A stretch of DNA of 64,000 nt, taken from CTSoil-075 sp042610375 (GTDB taxonomy: Bacteria; Bacillota; Negativicutes; DSM-13327). Each line of letters opens with the position of its first letter. Within the stretch, counting starts at the first letter, position 1. The stretch lies in the NCBI RefSeq assembly GCF_042610375.1, contig NZ_JBGJZL010000004.1:62001-126000 (forward strand), given 5' to 3'. Below are positions 16,701 through 25,247 of this stretch, in pieces. The notes beneath the pieces were generated by a model, which was not told where the DNA came from, searched no databases, and saw nothing but the letters and a program-made list of their open reading frames with translations. The translations under genes and the position numbers were made by a program.

Positions 16701-18089
16701 ATGTCTTGTGAGATGAAAGAAAAGGAACGTGCCGGCGTTATTAACCCAATATTTACATGCCAACCTGCAGGAGCCCAATATGCTAGTATCGGAATTGAGG
16801 ATTGTATTGCCATAGTTCACGGAGGGCAAGGGTGCGTTATGTTTGTACGCCTACTCATCGCACAGCATTTGAAGGAAAACTTTGATATTGCATCTTCATC
16901 CTTGCATGAGGATGCTGCCGTATTTGGTGCTGTCCACCGCGTAGAGGAAGCAGTCGACGTAGTGCTAATGCGGTATCCTCATGTAAGAGTCATACCAGTC
17001 ATTACAACATGCTCAACAGAAGTTATCGGTGATGATGTAGATGGTGTAATTCGAAAGCTCAATGAAGGCTTACTAAAAGAAAAATATGCTGATCGAGACG
17101 TTCGTTTGATTCCAGTTCATTGCCCTAGCTTTAAGGGAAGTCAAGTGACAGGATACGATGTCGCTTTGGAGGCTTTTGTACAAACTTTGGCAAAAAAAGA
17201 TAAGCCAAACGGAAAAATTAACTTGATGACTGGTTGGACCAATCCAGGGGATGTAACAGCTCTCAAACACCTTCTGTCTGTAATGGAGGTAGAGGCAACT
17301 GTACTTTTTGAAATTGAAAGCTTTGACTCCCCCCTCATGCCAGACGCTAATTCTGTATCTCACGGCAGTACGACGGTTGAGGACTTGATTGGAACAGCTG
17401 ATGCCATAGGAACGATTGCGTTAAATAAATACGAAGGTGGAAAAGCCGCTGAGTATCTTGAAAGCGAATTTGGCGTTCCAGCTATTATAGGACCAAGCCC
17501 TATTGGTATTCGCAATACTGATATCTTTTTGCAGAATTTGAAAAAGATGACAGGTAAACCAATCCCTCAGGCTTTAGTTCGCGAACGGGGAATTGCCATT
17601 GATGCACTAACTGATCTTGTCCACATGTTTTTGGCAGATAAGAAAGTTGCTATCTATGGGCATCCTGATCTGGTCATCGGGCTGGCAGAATTTTGTATCG
17701 ATTTAGAGATGAAACCTGTACTTCTATTACTTGGCGATGACAATAAGACATATGTAGAAGATCCTCGTATCAAGGCGTTCCAGGAAAAAACCGATTTCGA
17801 TATGGAGATCATCTGCAATTCAGATTTGTGGGAACTGGAAGACCGGATTAAGAACAAAGGATTAGAACTGGACCTCATTTTGGGTCATTCAAAAGGGCGG
17901 TTTGTATCTATTGATAATAATATTCCTATGGTACGAGTCGGTTTCCCCACATACGATCGTGCAGGATTATTCCGTCATCCAGTCGTCGGTTATGCAGGCG
18001 CTATATGGCTCGCTGAAGAAATAGCGAACACCTTATTTACTGACATGGAATACAAGAAGAACAAGGAATGGATATTGAATGTATGGTAA
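16701..18089 (+). CDS. anfK: Fe-only nitrogenase beta chain
   Basis: 462 residues, the short AnfK length without the long N-terminal extension of NifK. The N-terminal INPIFTCQPAGAQYASIGIE carries a P-cluster Cys, GGQGCVMF the second and CSTEVIGDD the third. The C-terminal half has NIPMVRVGFPTYDRAGLFRH, a conserved beta-chain stretch. AAAGGGAG precedes the ATG. Confidence 0.95.
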   Translation: MSCEMKEKERAGVINPIFTCQPAGAQYASIGIEDCIAIVHGGQGCVMFVRLLIAQHLKENFDIASSSLHEDAAVFGAVHRVEEAVDVVLMRYPHVRVIPVITTCSTEVIGDDVDGVIRKLNEGLLKEKYADRDVRLIPVHCPSFKGSQVTGYDVALEAFVQTLAKKDKPNGKINLMTGWTNPGDVTALKHLLSVMEVEATVLFEIESFDSPLMPDANSVSHGSTTVEDLIGTADAIGTIALNKYEGGKAAEYLESEFGVPAIIGPSPIGIRNTDIFLQNLKKMTGKPIPQALVRERGIAIDALTDLVHMFLADKKVAIYGHPDLVIGLAEFCIDLEMKPVLLLLGDDNKTYVEDPRIKAFQEKTDFDMEIICNSDLWELEDRIKNKGLELDLILGHSKGRFVSIDNNIPMVRVGFPTYDRAGLFRHPVVGYAGAIWLAEEIANTLFTDMEYKKNKEWILNVW

Positions 18090-18110
18090 GACGTAATTAG
18101 GGTTCTATTA

Positions 18111-18152
18111 GATTCTGCCAGAACATGATTGTTATCAGGTTCTGGCAGAATC
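18111..18152 (+). other. perfect stem-loop between anfK and nifB
   Basis: A 14-bp perfect stem (18111-18124 with 18139-18152) with a 14-base loop and no T-tract. A barrier to 3' exonucleases that sets higher structural-gene than nifB mRNA levels is a plausible role. Confidence 0.65.
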
Positions 18153-18207
18153 ACTAAGAAGAGGATATCATTAGGTGATTATGATAAAGAAGGTTGAGGT
18201 GGAAAAC

Positions 18208-19164
18208 ATGGAGTGCCCGGGTTCAACATCAGATACCAAAGTGGAAAAGGCTACTACTATGTTAGAGAAGACCCAAAAGCATCCCTGTTATTCTTTTGAT
18301 GCTCATCAAAAATTTGCTCGGATGCATCTACCTGTTGCGCCTTACTGTAATATTAGTTGTAATTATTGTAATCGTAAATTTGATTGTGTTAATGAGAGTC
18401 GTCCAGGTGTAACCAGTGAAATTCTTACGCCACAGGCCGCTAAAAAGAAGTTTGATCGGGTACGTGAGCAGGTTGCGCAGCTTAGTGTAGTAGGAATTGC
18501 AGGACCTGGAGATGCCTTAGCTGATTGGGAAAATACGCGGGAGAGCATCAGGCTGATTCGTGCGGAAAATCCTCAAGTTGTTTTTTGTCTTTCAACAAAT
18601 GGTCTATTATTACCAGAATATGCTCAGCAAATCATAAATCTTGGCGTAACTCATGTGACGGTAACAGTGAATTGCTTAGATAGCGCGATTGGGGCGAAGA
18701 TCTACAAACATATAAATTTTAAAGGACAGCATTATACGGGGGAAGCAGGTGCGAAAATTCTAATTGAAAATCAATTGGCTGGTATTGCTCTACTGACAAG
18801 TCAAGGCATCATCGTAAAAATCAATATTGTTATGCTGAAAGGGATCAATGATCAACACATTCCAGAAGTTGTAAAGAAGATGAAAGAATTTGGTGTTTTC
18901 ATTACTAATATTATGCCCCTCATTCCAGCTCCAGGTAGTGTTTTTGAAAATTTCCCTCAAACCAGGATGGAAGATGTCAATGATATGAGGAATTTGTGCG
19001 AACTGGATGTCATGCAAATGCGTCACTGTAAGCAATGTCGCGCTGATGCCATTGGACTACTAGGAGAAGATCGTTCCCAAGAATTCAGGGACAAGGAATC
19101 ACAAGGAGAATATTGTGATTCCTCCACCCAGGGACTCGGATTCATCCGACGACAGCTAGCATAA
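18208..19164 (+). CDS. nifB: nitrogenase cofactor biosynthesis radical SAM protein NifB
   Basis: 318 residues from ATG 18208, chosen because GAGGTGG is five bases upstream; GTG 18175 and ATG 18181 are in-frame alternatives. The radical SAM motif CNISCNYC (with CNRKFDC following) binds the SAM cluster, and the C-terminal HCKQCRADAIGLLGED carries further cluster ligands. NifB fuses two 4Fe-4S clusters with carbide insertion to NifB-co, the common precursor of all nitrogenase cofactors. The stand-alone form lacks the NifX-like domain found in proteobacteria. Confidence 0.94.
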   Translation: MECPGSTSDTKVEKATTMLEKTQKHPCYSFDAHQKFARMHLPVAPYCNISCNYCNRKFDCVNESRPGVTSEILTPQAAKKKFDRVREQVAQLSVVGIAGPGDALADWENTRESIRLIRAENPQVVFCLSTNGLLLPEYAQQIINLGVTHVTVTVNCLDSAIGAKIYKHINFKGQHYTGEAGAKILIENQLAGIALLTSQGIIVKINIVMLKGINDQHIPEVVKKMKEFGVFITNIMPLIPAPGSVFENFPQTRMEDVNDMRNLCELDVMQMRHCKQCRADAIGLLGEDRSQEFRDKESQGEYCDSSTQGLGFIRRQLA

Positions 19165-19179
19165 AAAAGGGGAAGGGAA

Positions 19180-20280
19180 GTGGCAAAAATGAAACAGATG
19201 GTGATGGTGGTTGATCAGACGGTGGATGAAGCGTTACGTCTAGGTGCGTCAATTGCTACCCTTAAGTTAATGGGACCTTTTTTGAAAAAATATTCAATTG
19301 AAAACGCTGATGTATCCCTGAGTCATTTGAAAAGATATGGGGTGAGTCTAGAACAGACCCTTTTATTACCTTTGTTACGGTGTAAAATAAACCCTTCCTT
19401 TGCAGAAATAGATCAGGTTCGACAAATGGGATTTTCCAAAATCGTGATTAACTGGCTTCATCAACCTGGAAATCTTTTATTAGATCAGCTAACAAATGCG
19501 TTGATTGCTATACAACGATTTGCTAAAGAAATTTATCTATGCATTGAAAATGCCTCTGAGTTTTCTGTTTCTGATCTAGCTTGCTATTGGCCACTTATCC
19601 CTCGCTATCAAGTGAAACGATTTATTTATCAAGATCAGGGGAGTGCCATAGATCCTTTTATTGCTTGTGAAAAGATGGATCTATTACAGCGGGTAATACC
19701 TTGTCCCGTAGAATTTCATGGGCATAATGCCTATGGGCTTGCGACAGCGAATAGTTTAGCGGCCTTAAGATCAGGGATTCGATATGTGGCAACAGCAGTG
19801 AGTGGAATTGGACTCCCTAATCATGCTCCTATGGAAGAGGTTTTGATGGCAGTAAAACATTTGTGGAAACAAGATCAAGTCCCATCAGGAGGTTCTCTAG
19901 CCAAAGATTGTATGCAGATTTTAGCTGCCATGGGAATTAGTTTACCCGTTGATAAAGCTTTGATTGGGCGGGATGTATTTGCTCATGAGTCAGGAATACA
20001 TGTTGATGGCATTACCAAAAACCCTTCTCTCTATGAAGTCATTCGACCTGAAGAAGTGGGGCAAACTAGACAATTAATCATTGGTAAGCATTCTGGGACT
20101 GCTTCTTTGAAGATTAAATTTTCTCAATGGAATTTGGAACTTGATCAGGCCCAAGCCTTACAGATGTTAGAAAAAGTAAGAAGAATTGCATCACTTCAAA
20201 AAAGTCCATTATCGGATTTACAGTTGCATCAGCTCTATTGGACGAGACATGATATGGCACAAAGACAAGTCGGTTCATAG
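19180..20280 (+). CDS. nifVω: homocitrate synthase omega subunit (split NifV)
   Basis: 366 residues with the C-terminal half of a homocitrate/isopropylmalate synthase: VEFHGHNAYGLATANSLAAL, SGIGLPNHAPMEEVLMAV and the later segment with FAHESGIHVDGITKNPSLYE and IIGKHSGTASL. The N-terminal TIM-barrel part is degenerate: the canonical D-T-x-R-D-G-E-Q is replaced by VVDQTVDEALRLG, so the catalytic site must come from the next gene. Clostridium pasteurianum has the same omega/alpha split. The GTG start has AAGGGG seven bases upstream. Confidence 0.85.
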   Translation: MAKMKQMVMVVDQTVDEALRLGASIATLKLMGPFLKKYSIENADVSLSHLKRYGVSLEQTLLLPLLRCKINPSFAEIDQVRQMGFSKIVINWLHQPGNLLLDQLTNALIAIQRFAKEIYLCIENASEFSVSDLACYWPLIPRYQVKRFIYQDQGSAIDPFIACEKMDLLQRVIPCPVEFHGHNAYGLATANSLAALRSGIRYVATAVSGIGLPNHAPMEEVLMAVKHLWKQDQVPSGGSLAKDCMQILAAMGISLPVDKALIGRDVFAHESGIHVDGITKNPSLYEVIRPEEVGQTRQLIIGKHSGTASLKIKFSQWNLELDQAQALQMLEKVRRIASLQKSPLSDLQLHQLYWTRHDMAQRQVGS

Positions 20281-20304
20281 GTAGAAAAAAGGGGGGAATT
20301 GATC

Positions 20305-21159
20305 ATGGCTCATAAGACTGGGTTTCAAATTGTTGATACAACCTTTCGTGATGGTGAGCAGTCTGCAGGAGTTGTTTTTTCGACAGACGAAAAAATAAAT
20401 ATGGCGATTGCTCTTGATCGAGCTGGAGTTTCATGGATCGAAGCAGGTACACCGGCAATGGGTACTGAAGAGCAAGAAACCTTACGGACACTACTAGCAT
20501 TACCTTTAGGAGCAACCTTGATTGCTTGGAATCGAGCCGATCTACAAGATATTCGTGCATCTCTAGCGTGTGGATTTTCGTGCATTCACATTTCCTTGCC
20601 GATATCGGACTTACACATTACTCATAAGTTGAAAAAAGATCGAGAATGGGTTCTTAGGCGGTTAAAAGGTGCCTTGCAATTCTTGAAAAGTTATGGTTGC
20701 ACTATTACTGTAGGGGCGGAAGATACTTCACGTGCTGATCCGGAATTTTTTCTAAAATTTGCAGATGTTGCTGCGGAGAATGGGGCTATGAGAATTCGCT
20801 TTGCTGATACAGTAGGCTGTTTAGATCCTTTCATGACGTTTAGTCGTTTGGAAAATTTGGTTGGGCGTTCTTCCTTGCCCATTGAATTTCATGGACATAA
20901 CGATTTTGGTTTGGCGACAGCCAATACCTTAGCTGCTTTTCACGCAGGAGTTTCTTTTGCCAGTGTGACATTGTCAGGGATTGGTGAAAGAGCTGGTAAT
21001 GCTTCTTTAGAAGAAGTCGTTGCTTCTTTGGAAAAGTTTTATGGTTATCATTGTGGTGTGGACTCAGCTCATTTGAGTTCCTTAGCTGATTTAGTGACCA
21101 AAGCAAGCGGCAGGCCCTTATTTCCTTATCGGCCTGTAGTAGGATCGTATCATCTTTAA
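20305..21159 (+). CDS. nifVα: homocitrate synthase alpha subunit (split NifV)
   Basis: 284 residues forming the TIM-barrel catalytic half: QIVDTTFRDGEQSAGVVFST at the N-terminus (metal-binding Asp and catalytic Arg), TVGAEDTSRADPEF, and IEFHGHNDFGLATANTLAAF with two metal-binding His. It lacks the C-terminal accessory domain, supplied by the omega subunit upstream. Together they make homocitrate from acetyl-CoA and 2-oxoglutarate for FeFe-co. The ATG at 20305 has GGGGGGA seven bases upstream. Confidence 0.9.
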   Translation: MAHKTGFQIVDTTFRDGEQSAGVVFSTDEKINMAIALDRAGVSWIEAGTPAMGTEEQETLRTLLALPLGATLIAWNRADLQDIRASLACGFSCIHISLPISDLHITHKLKKDREWVLRRLKGALQFLKSYGCTITVGAEDTSRADPEFFLKFADVAAENGAMRIRFADTVGCLDPFMTFSRLENLVGRSSLPIEFHGHNDFGLATANTLAAFHAGVSFASVTLSGIGERAGNASLEEVVASLEKFYGYHCGVDSAHLSSLADLVTKASGRPLFPYRPVVGSYHL

Positions 21160-21195
21160 TCACCATAATAAATGGTAAAAAAGAGGAGAAGCATG

Positions 21196-21741
21196 ATGAA
21201 TAAAATATCCCACTATTACTTCGCCTATGGCTCTAATATGAATTTAAGGCAAATGCAGGAACGATGTTCTAGTCCAACAGTGCTTGGAATTGCTCGATTG
21301 CCTGGGTATCGGGTTGACTTTTATGGAGATTCTGCCATTTGGGATGGAGCCCAAGAAACTGTTGTTCCTGACCGTGATACAGAAGTGTGGGGCGTATTAT
21401 ACGAATTAAGTTTTTTTGATTGTGAACAACTAGATATGTATCAAGATGTTCGTTTTGATGGGACGGGACCTTATTTTCACTATCCTGTGGATGTAATTAA
21501 TACTGAAGAGAGAATCTTTGATGCCCGTATTTATAAAAAAGATAAATTGGGCGAAGAGATGCCTCCGAGTACGGACTATTTAAATTTCATTATACAAGGT
21601 GCCTATGAACAAGGTTTACCTGAAGGATATATCGAAGTATTACAGAATCGGATGACAAAACCAGCTTCTTATGCTGTGCCTATGGTCAGGAAATCAAAAT
21701 ATAGTTATATGAACGTAAATTGTGGTGATTGTGGTGGATAA
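21196..21741 (+). CDS. gamma-glutamylcyclotransferase-like protein
   Basis: 181 residues. The N-terminal FAYGSNMN is the substrate-binding loop of the GGCT fold, and Glu in the WGVLYELSFFDCEQLDMYQD region fits the family's catalytic acid area. The C-terminus adds a short Cys-rich tail (NVNCGDCGG) that could bind metal. Such enzymes form 5-oxoproline from gamma-glutamyl compounds; the real substrate here is unknown. GAGGAG lies seven bases before 21196. It is 36 bases after nifV-alpha and looks co-transcribed with the anf operon. Confidence 0.75.
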   Translation: MNKISHYYFAYGSNMNLRQMQERCSSPTVLGIARLPGYRVDFYGDSAIWDGAQETVVPDRDTEVWGVLYELSFFDCEQLDMYQDVRFDGTGPYFHYPVDVINTEERIFDARIYKKDKLGEEMPPSTDYLNFIIQGAYEQGLPEGYIEVLQNRMTKPASYAVPMVRKSKYSYMNVNCGDCGG

Positions 21742-21783
21742 GTAGTTAATTTTAAATGCGTGATGAAAGGAGGGGATCATAAT

Positions 21784-22497
21784 ATGAGACTTCATTATTT
21801 GCAGCATGTTCCATTTGAAAATCCAGGGAGCATACTGACATGGGCACAGGAAAACGGCCATCTCATAACAAATACTCAATTATATAAAGATGAGACTCTC
21901 CCAATGCAACATGATTTTGATTGGCTCGTGATCATGGGGGGGCCTATGAATATCTATGAAGAAGAATCTTATCCCTGGCTAGTGGATGAAAAAGTATTGA
22001 TCAAAGAAGCGATTGCATCTGGTAAAGTCGTAATCGGCCTATGTTTGGGAGGTCAATTGATTGCTGATGTAATCGGTGGCAAGGTGACCACAAACCCTTA
22101 TAAAGAAATTGGCTGGTTTCCAATCAGGTTAAGTGAGGAGGCGCGGTTATCGCCTTTATTTTCTTTCTTTCCTGCAGAGCCAATCGTATTTCAGTGGCAT
22201 GGAGATACCTTTAGTGTGCTGCCAGCAGAGGCAACATGTATAGGGGAAAGTGATGCCTGCAAGCATCAAGCTTTTATTTATAAAAAAAGGGTTTTTGGTT
22301 TTCAGTATCATATGGAGAATACACCAATGATCATCAAAGGTCTTGTTGAAAATTGCAGGGAAGAAATGGTTCATGACGTTTATGTGCAGACGGCAGAAGA
22401 ACTGCTTGCTCACCCTGGCTATATTGAACAAAATAATCAGTGGATGAAGTTGTTTCTTACCCAGTTAGAAGAAATGGATCGAAAGGGGGAGCTTTGA
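21784..22497 (+). CDS. class I glutamine amidotransferase domain protein
   Basis: 237 residues of the GMP-synthase-like GATase type. The nucleophile elbow is GLCLGGQLIADVIGG (Cys about residue 88) and the catalytic His/Glu region reads FGFQYHMENTP. No synthetase domain is attached, so the acceptor substrate is unknown. AAGGAGGGG precedes the ATG by seven bases. Its stop overlaps the next start (TGATG). Together with the GGCT-like gene before it, this suggests gamma-glutamyl chemistry linked to nitrogen status. Confidence 0.82.
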   Translation: MRLHYLQHVPFENPGSILTWAQENGHLITNTQLYKDETLPMQHDFDWLVIMGGPMNIYEEESYPWLVDEKVLIKEAIASGKVVIGLCLGGQLIADVIGGKVTTNPYKEIGWFPIRLSEEARLSPLFSFFPAEPIVFQWHGDTFSVLPAEATCIGESDACKHQAFIYKKRVFGFQYHMENTPMIIKGLVENCREEMVHDVYVQTAEELLAHPGYIEQNNQWMKLFLTQLEEMDRKGEL

Positions 22498-23030
22498 TGA
22501 ATCAGGTTAGTTATACAAAAAGAAATTGCACCGATCAGGAAAAAATTGAAACCTTTCTTTTAGGTGAAAGGACTGGTGTACTTGGAATGGTCGATGGGGT
22601 TTTGCCTTATACTCTTCCAGTGAACTATCTCTGGTACAAAGGTTCTATTTATTTTCATGGTATGGGTTCGGGAAAAAAAGAAAAGATCCTTTCACAAAAT
22701 CCTCCTGTTTGTTTCACAGTTTATAAAGAACATGGTACTGTAATTGATCCCGTTCCCTGCCATGCCGATACGTCATACATGAGTGTCATGCTTTTCGGTC
22801 AAGCTGAAAAGGTAAGGGATTTTAAAGAGGCTGCTGAGGTTTTCCAAAAATTTCTGGATAAATTTATGCCAAAGTATTATAGTCAGCCTTTAACCAGCAC
22901 TTTGATTGAAAAATATCGCTCTGGAATGGATGGCAATCAAGTTTCTATTTATCGGATAAAACCAGAGGAAATGACGGCCAAAGAAAATGCAGTGGAACCT
23001 AAGGAACTATTTACAATGAAAATGCCGTAG
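22497..23030 (+). CDS. pyridoxamine 5'-phosphate oxidase-family flavoprotein
   Basis: 177 residues with the split-barrel FMN-binding fold of the NimA/PPOX-like group: GVLGMVDGVLPYTLPVNYLW, IYFHGMGSGKKEKIL, then the segment with VPCHADTSYMSVMLFGQAEK. These small reductases use FMN or bind haem/F420. It overlaps the GATase stop by one base, so translation is coupled. It is the last gene of the anf transcript before a new promoter at 23086. Confidence 0.82.
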   Translation: MNQVSYTKRNCTDQEKIETFLLGERTGVLGMVDGVLPYTLPVNYLWYKGSIYFHGMGSGKKEKILSQNPPVCFTVYKEHGTVIDPVPCHADTSYMSVMLFGQAEKVRDFKEAAEVFQKFLDKFMPKYYSQPLTSTLIEKYRSGMDGNQVSIYRIKPEEMTAKENAVEPKELFTMKMP

Positions 23031-23085
23031 TGATATGCTGTATTTACATGAAAAAAGTGTTTTGAGGATTTTTTCTATAAATATA

Positions 23086-23114
23086 TTGAAAAAAATAGCA
23101 TATATAGGTATAAT
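23086..23114 (+). promoter_or_regulatory. sigma-A promoter of the DUF1858/GTPase/ATPase cassette
   Basis: TTGAAA (23086-23091) and TATAAT (23109-23114) are spaced by 17 bases, the same architecture as the promoter at 11285. Confidence 0.7.
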
Positions 23115-23138
23115 GATCACAAGCTTAATTGTTTTTGT

Positions 23139-23193
23139 GTACAATGATGTGCCGGTTTGAAGTGTTTTTACGCCTCAAACCGGTTTTAATTTT
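23139..23193 (+). promoter_or_regulatory. shared leader element, copy 2 (terminator-like hairpin)
   Basis: GTACAATGATGTGCCGGT (23139-23156) matches the leader at 11359 in 16 of 18 bases. It enters a perfect 9-bp stem (23152-23160 with 23175-23183) followed by ttttaatttta. It lies between promoter and gene with about 90 bases to the ribosome site, the layout of a transcription attenuator. Confidence 0.65.
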
Positions 23194-23281
23194 AGGTAAA
23201 AGTAGAATCTAATTGATCGTAATTTAAAAACGGAAAAATGGACAGAATGATAAATCATAATGTACAAAAGGGGGAAAAGGC

Positions 23282-24520
23282 GTGGAACAGATACAATTAA
23301 CAATGACAATTGATGAAATTATTAAGAATTACCCTGAAACACGCGAGGTCTTTATTCATAATGGCTTTCCCATTTTTGCTGATGATACGGTTATAAAGCA
23401 GCTGGGAGTGGTTTTAAAACTAAAAACTGCTTTAAAGAGTAAAGGTATCAATCCTGCAGCATTTATATCATTATTAGAAGAGAAACTTGCGGAAAAACAA
23501 AAATATAAAAATCTGGAATCAACGGTCTTTGACAATCATTCCGAACATCTAAATATGTTGTCCCTATTGCCTTGCCCCTTAAAGGTTCCCATGCAAAGTG
23601 AATTAAAACTCTTCTTGGATTATCTGCGAGAAGAAAAAAATCTGCCACTTAATTATTGCATTGAATCTTTCTTTAATGATCACCTTGATTATGAAGATTA
23701 CCTAGAACATTTTGAAGAAGCAAATGAAATCCCTGATATCATTATGACCGCTGGATACAGTTTCTTTTACAAAAATTTTATGGAGCGGTTTGTAAATAAA
23801 GGCGTTTTTGCTGATGTAATCAATCGTCCTGTACATCCTCGTTTAGCTGAGGCTGGTCTGATTGATCCCGATGGGCATTTTACAGTGATTGGGGCAAATG
23901 TTCTTGTAATGGTCGTAGATGAAAAACGATTGGGAGATATTCCTGTGCCTAAGTCGTGGGGCGATTTATTAAAACCTGAGTTTGAAAATAAGGTTGTGAT
24001 GCGTGGGCATGGCGACGTTTTTTGTGATGTTGTCCATCTTAATTATTATAAAGATTATGGCATAGAAGGTGTAGAGCAATTAGGACGATCTGTAAAGTGT
24101 GGACTCCACCCGGCGCAAATGGTTAAAGAACTGATGAGTAACCGTAAAGATGTAGCGCCCGTTCATATTATGCCTTACTTTTTTTACAAAACAATGAGGG
24201 AGTCTGATCATATAAAAGTTGTATGGCCAGAAGAGGGGATCTTAGCTTATCCGATTTCAGTGTTGATTAAAGCTGATAAAATGCAAGAAATGCAAGAGTT
24301 ATCCGATTATCTGACTGGCTTTCAAATCGCTCATATTTGTGCAGAGGCTTATTTTCCAGCCGTTCATGCCGATGTGAAAGTCAATCTTCCTGAGCATGTG
24401 AAATTAAAATGGTTAGGTTGGGATTTTATCAAACATAATGATATCGAGCAGTTAGTGAATACGATGAATACTACATTTATGAATGTCTATCGTGCTGGAG
24501 GAAAAGAAATATGCAGCTAA
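23282..24520 (+). CDS. DUF1858 domain plus solute-binding-like domain, cytoplasmic
   Basis: 412 residues without signal peptide or lipobox. Residues about 5-70 match the DUF1858 fold (MTIDEIIKNYPETREVFIHN). Residues about 95-400 resemble a type 2 periplasmic solute-binding protein (IPDIIMTAGYSFFYKNFMER, VPKSWGDLLKPEFENKVVM, VVWPEEGILAYPISVLIKAD), yet must stay in the cytoplasm. A metal or oxyanion chaperone or sensor is a reasonable guess; the ligand is unknown. The GTG start has GGGGG upstream. It overlaps the next gene by ten bases. Confidence 0.7.
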   Translation: MEQIQLTMTIDEIIKNYPETREVFIHNGFPIFADDTVIKQLGVVLKLKTALKSKGINPAAFISLLEEKLAEKQKYKNLESTVFDNHSEHLNMLSLLPCPLKVPMQSELKLFLDYLREEKNLPLNYCIESFFNDHLDYEDYLEHFEEANEIPDIIMTAGYSFFYKNFMERFVNKGVFADVINRPVHPRLAEAGLIDPDGHFTVIGANVLVMVVDEKRLGDIPVPKSWGDLLKPEFENKVVMRGHGDVFCDVVHLNYYKDYGIEGVEQLGRSVKCGLHPAQMVKELMSNRKDVAPVHIMPYFFYKTMRESDHIKVVWPEEGILAYPISVLIKADKMQEMQELSDYLTGFQIAHICAEAYFPAVHADVKVNLPEHVKLKWLGWDFIKHNDIEQLVNTMNTTFMNVYRAGGKEICS

Positions 24521-25197
24521 TTACTGTTGCTGGACCACCCTCTGTGGGTAAAACATCCGTCCTAGTAAAAATTATTGAAGCTCTTCAAGATGAGGGACTG
24601 AGGGTCGGTGTGGTAAAGTTTGATTGCTTGTCCACTCAGGATCAGGTTCTCTATGAAAAAAAAGGCATTGAAGCAAAGACTGGTTTATCGGGGAATCTTT
24701 GTCCAGATCATTTTTTTGTCAATAATGTTCAAGATTGTCTGGCATGGGCGCGCAGAAAAGAGTTTGACTTGTTAATTAGTGAGAGTGCAGGTTTGTGTAA
24801 TCGCTGTTCGCCTCACATTCGTGATATTATGGCAGTGTGTGTGATTGATAATTTAAGCGGGGTGAATACGCCACGTAAAGTAGGGCCCATGCTGAGACTT
24901 GCCGATATTGTCATTATCACCAAAGGTGATATCGTTTCTCAGGCTGAGCGGGAGGTATTTGCATTTCGGGTCAAGCAAGCAAATCCAAGTGCCATCATTG
25001 TTCATGTCAATGGTATTACTGGTCAAGGTGCGAGAGAAGTTGGTCAATTATTTAAAAATGCCCAGAATTTAGAGGGAATTGCAGATTATCATTTGCGGTT
25101 TTCCATGCCAGCTGCTACTTGTTCTTATTGTTTAGGACAAACTCGTATTGGGCAGAATTTTCAAATGGGAAATGTGCGTAAAATGGATCTTAGCTAA
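24511..25197 (+). CDS. UreG/HypB/CobW-type P-loop GTPase
   Basis: 228 residues. Walker A is GPPSVGKTS (residues 8-16), and VIITKGDIVSQ resembles the guanine-specificity region of this class. Two CxxC pairs (CNRC about residue 96-99, CSYC about 209-212) plus single Cys near the start could carry a metal. SIMIBI GTPases of this type deliver Ni, Co or other metals to enzymes. Start codon and stop of the preceding gene overlap by ten bases with GGAGG eight bases upstream, so they are coupled. Confidence 0.8.
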   Translation: MQLITVAGPPSVGKTSVLVKIIEALQDEGLRVGVVKFDCLSTQDQVLYEKKGIEAKTGLSGNLCPDHFFVNNVQDCLAWARRKEFDLLISESAGLCNRCSPHIRDIMAVCVIDNLSGVNTPRKVGPMLRLADIVIITKGDIVSQAEREVFAFRVKQANPSAIIVHVNGITGQGAREVGQLFKNAQNLEGIADYHLRFSMPAATCSYCLGQTRIGQNFQMGNVRKMDLS

Positions 25198-25247
25198 ATT
25201 GCAGGGCGTTGGAAAAAGAATTATATGTGAATAAGAAGGTGAATTCC

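Noticed and set aside
12882..18089. Molybdenum nitrogenase nifHDK
   Set aside because: The presence of a delta subunit and AnfD-type N-terminus and C-terminus shows the Fe-only enzyme; vanadium type is disfavoured by the AnfD-like sequence.
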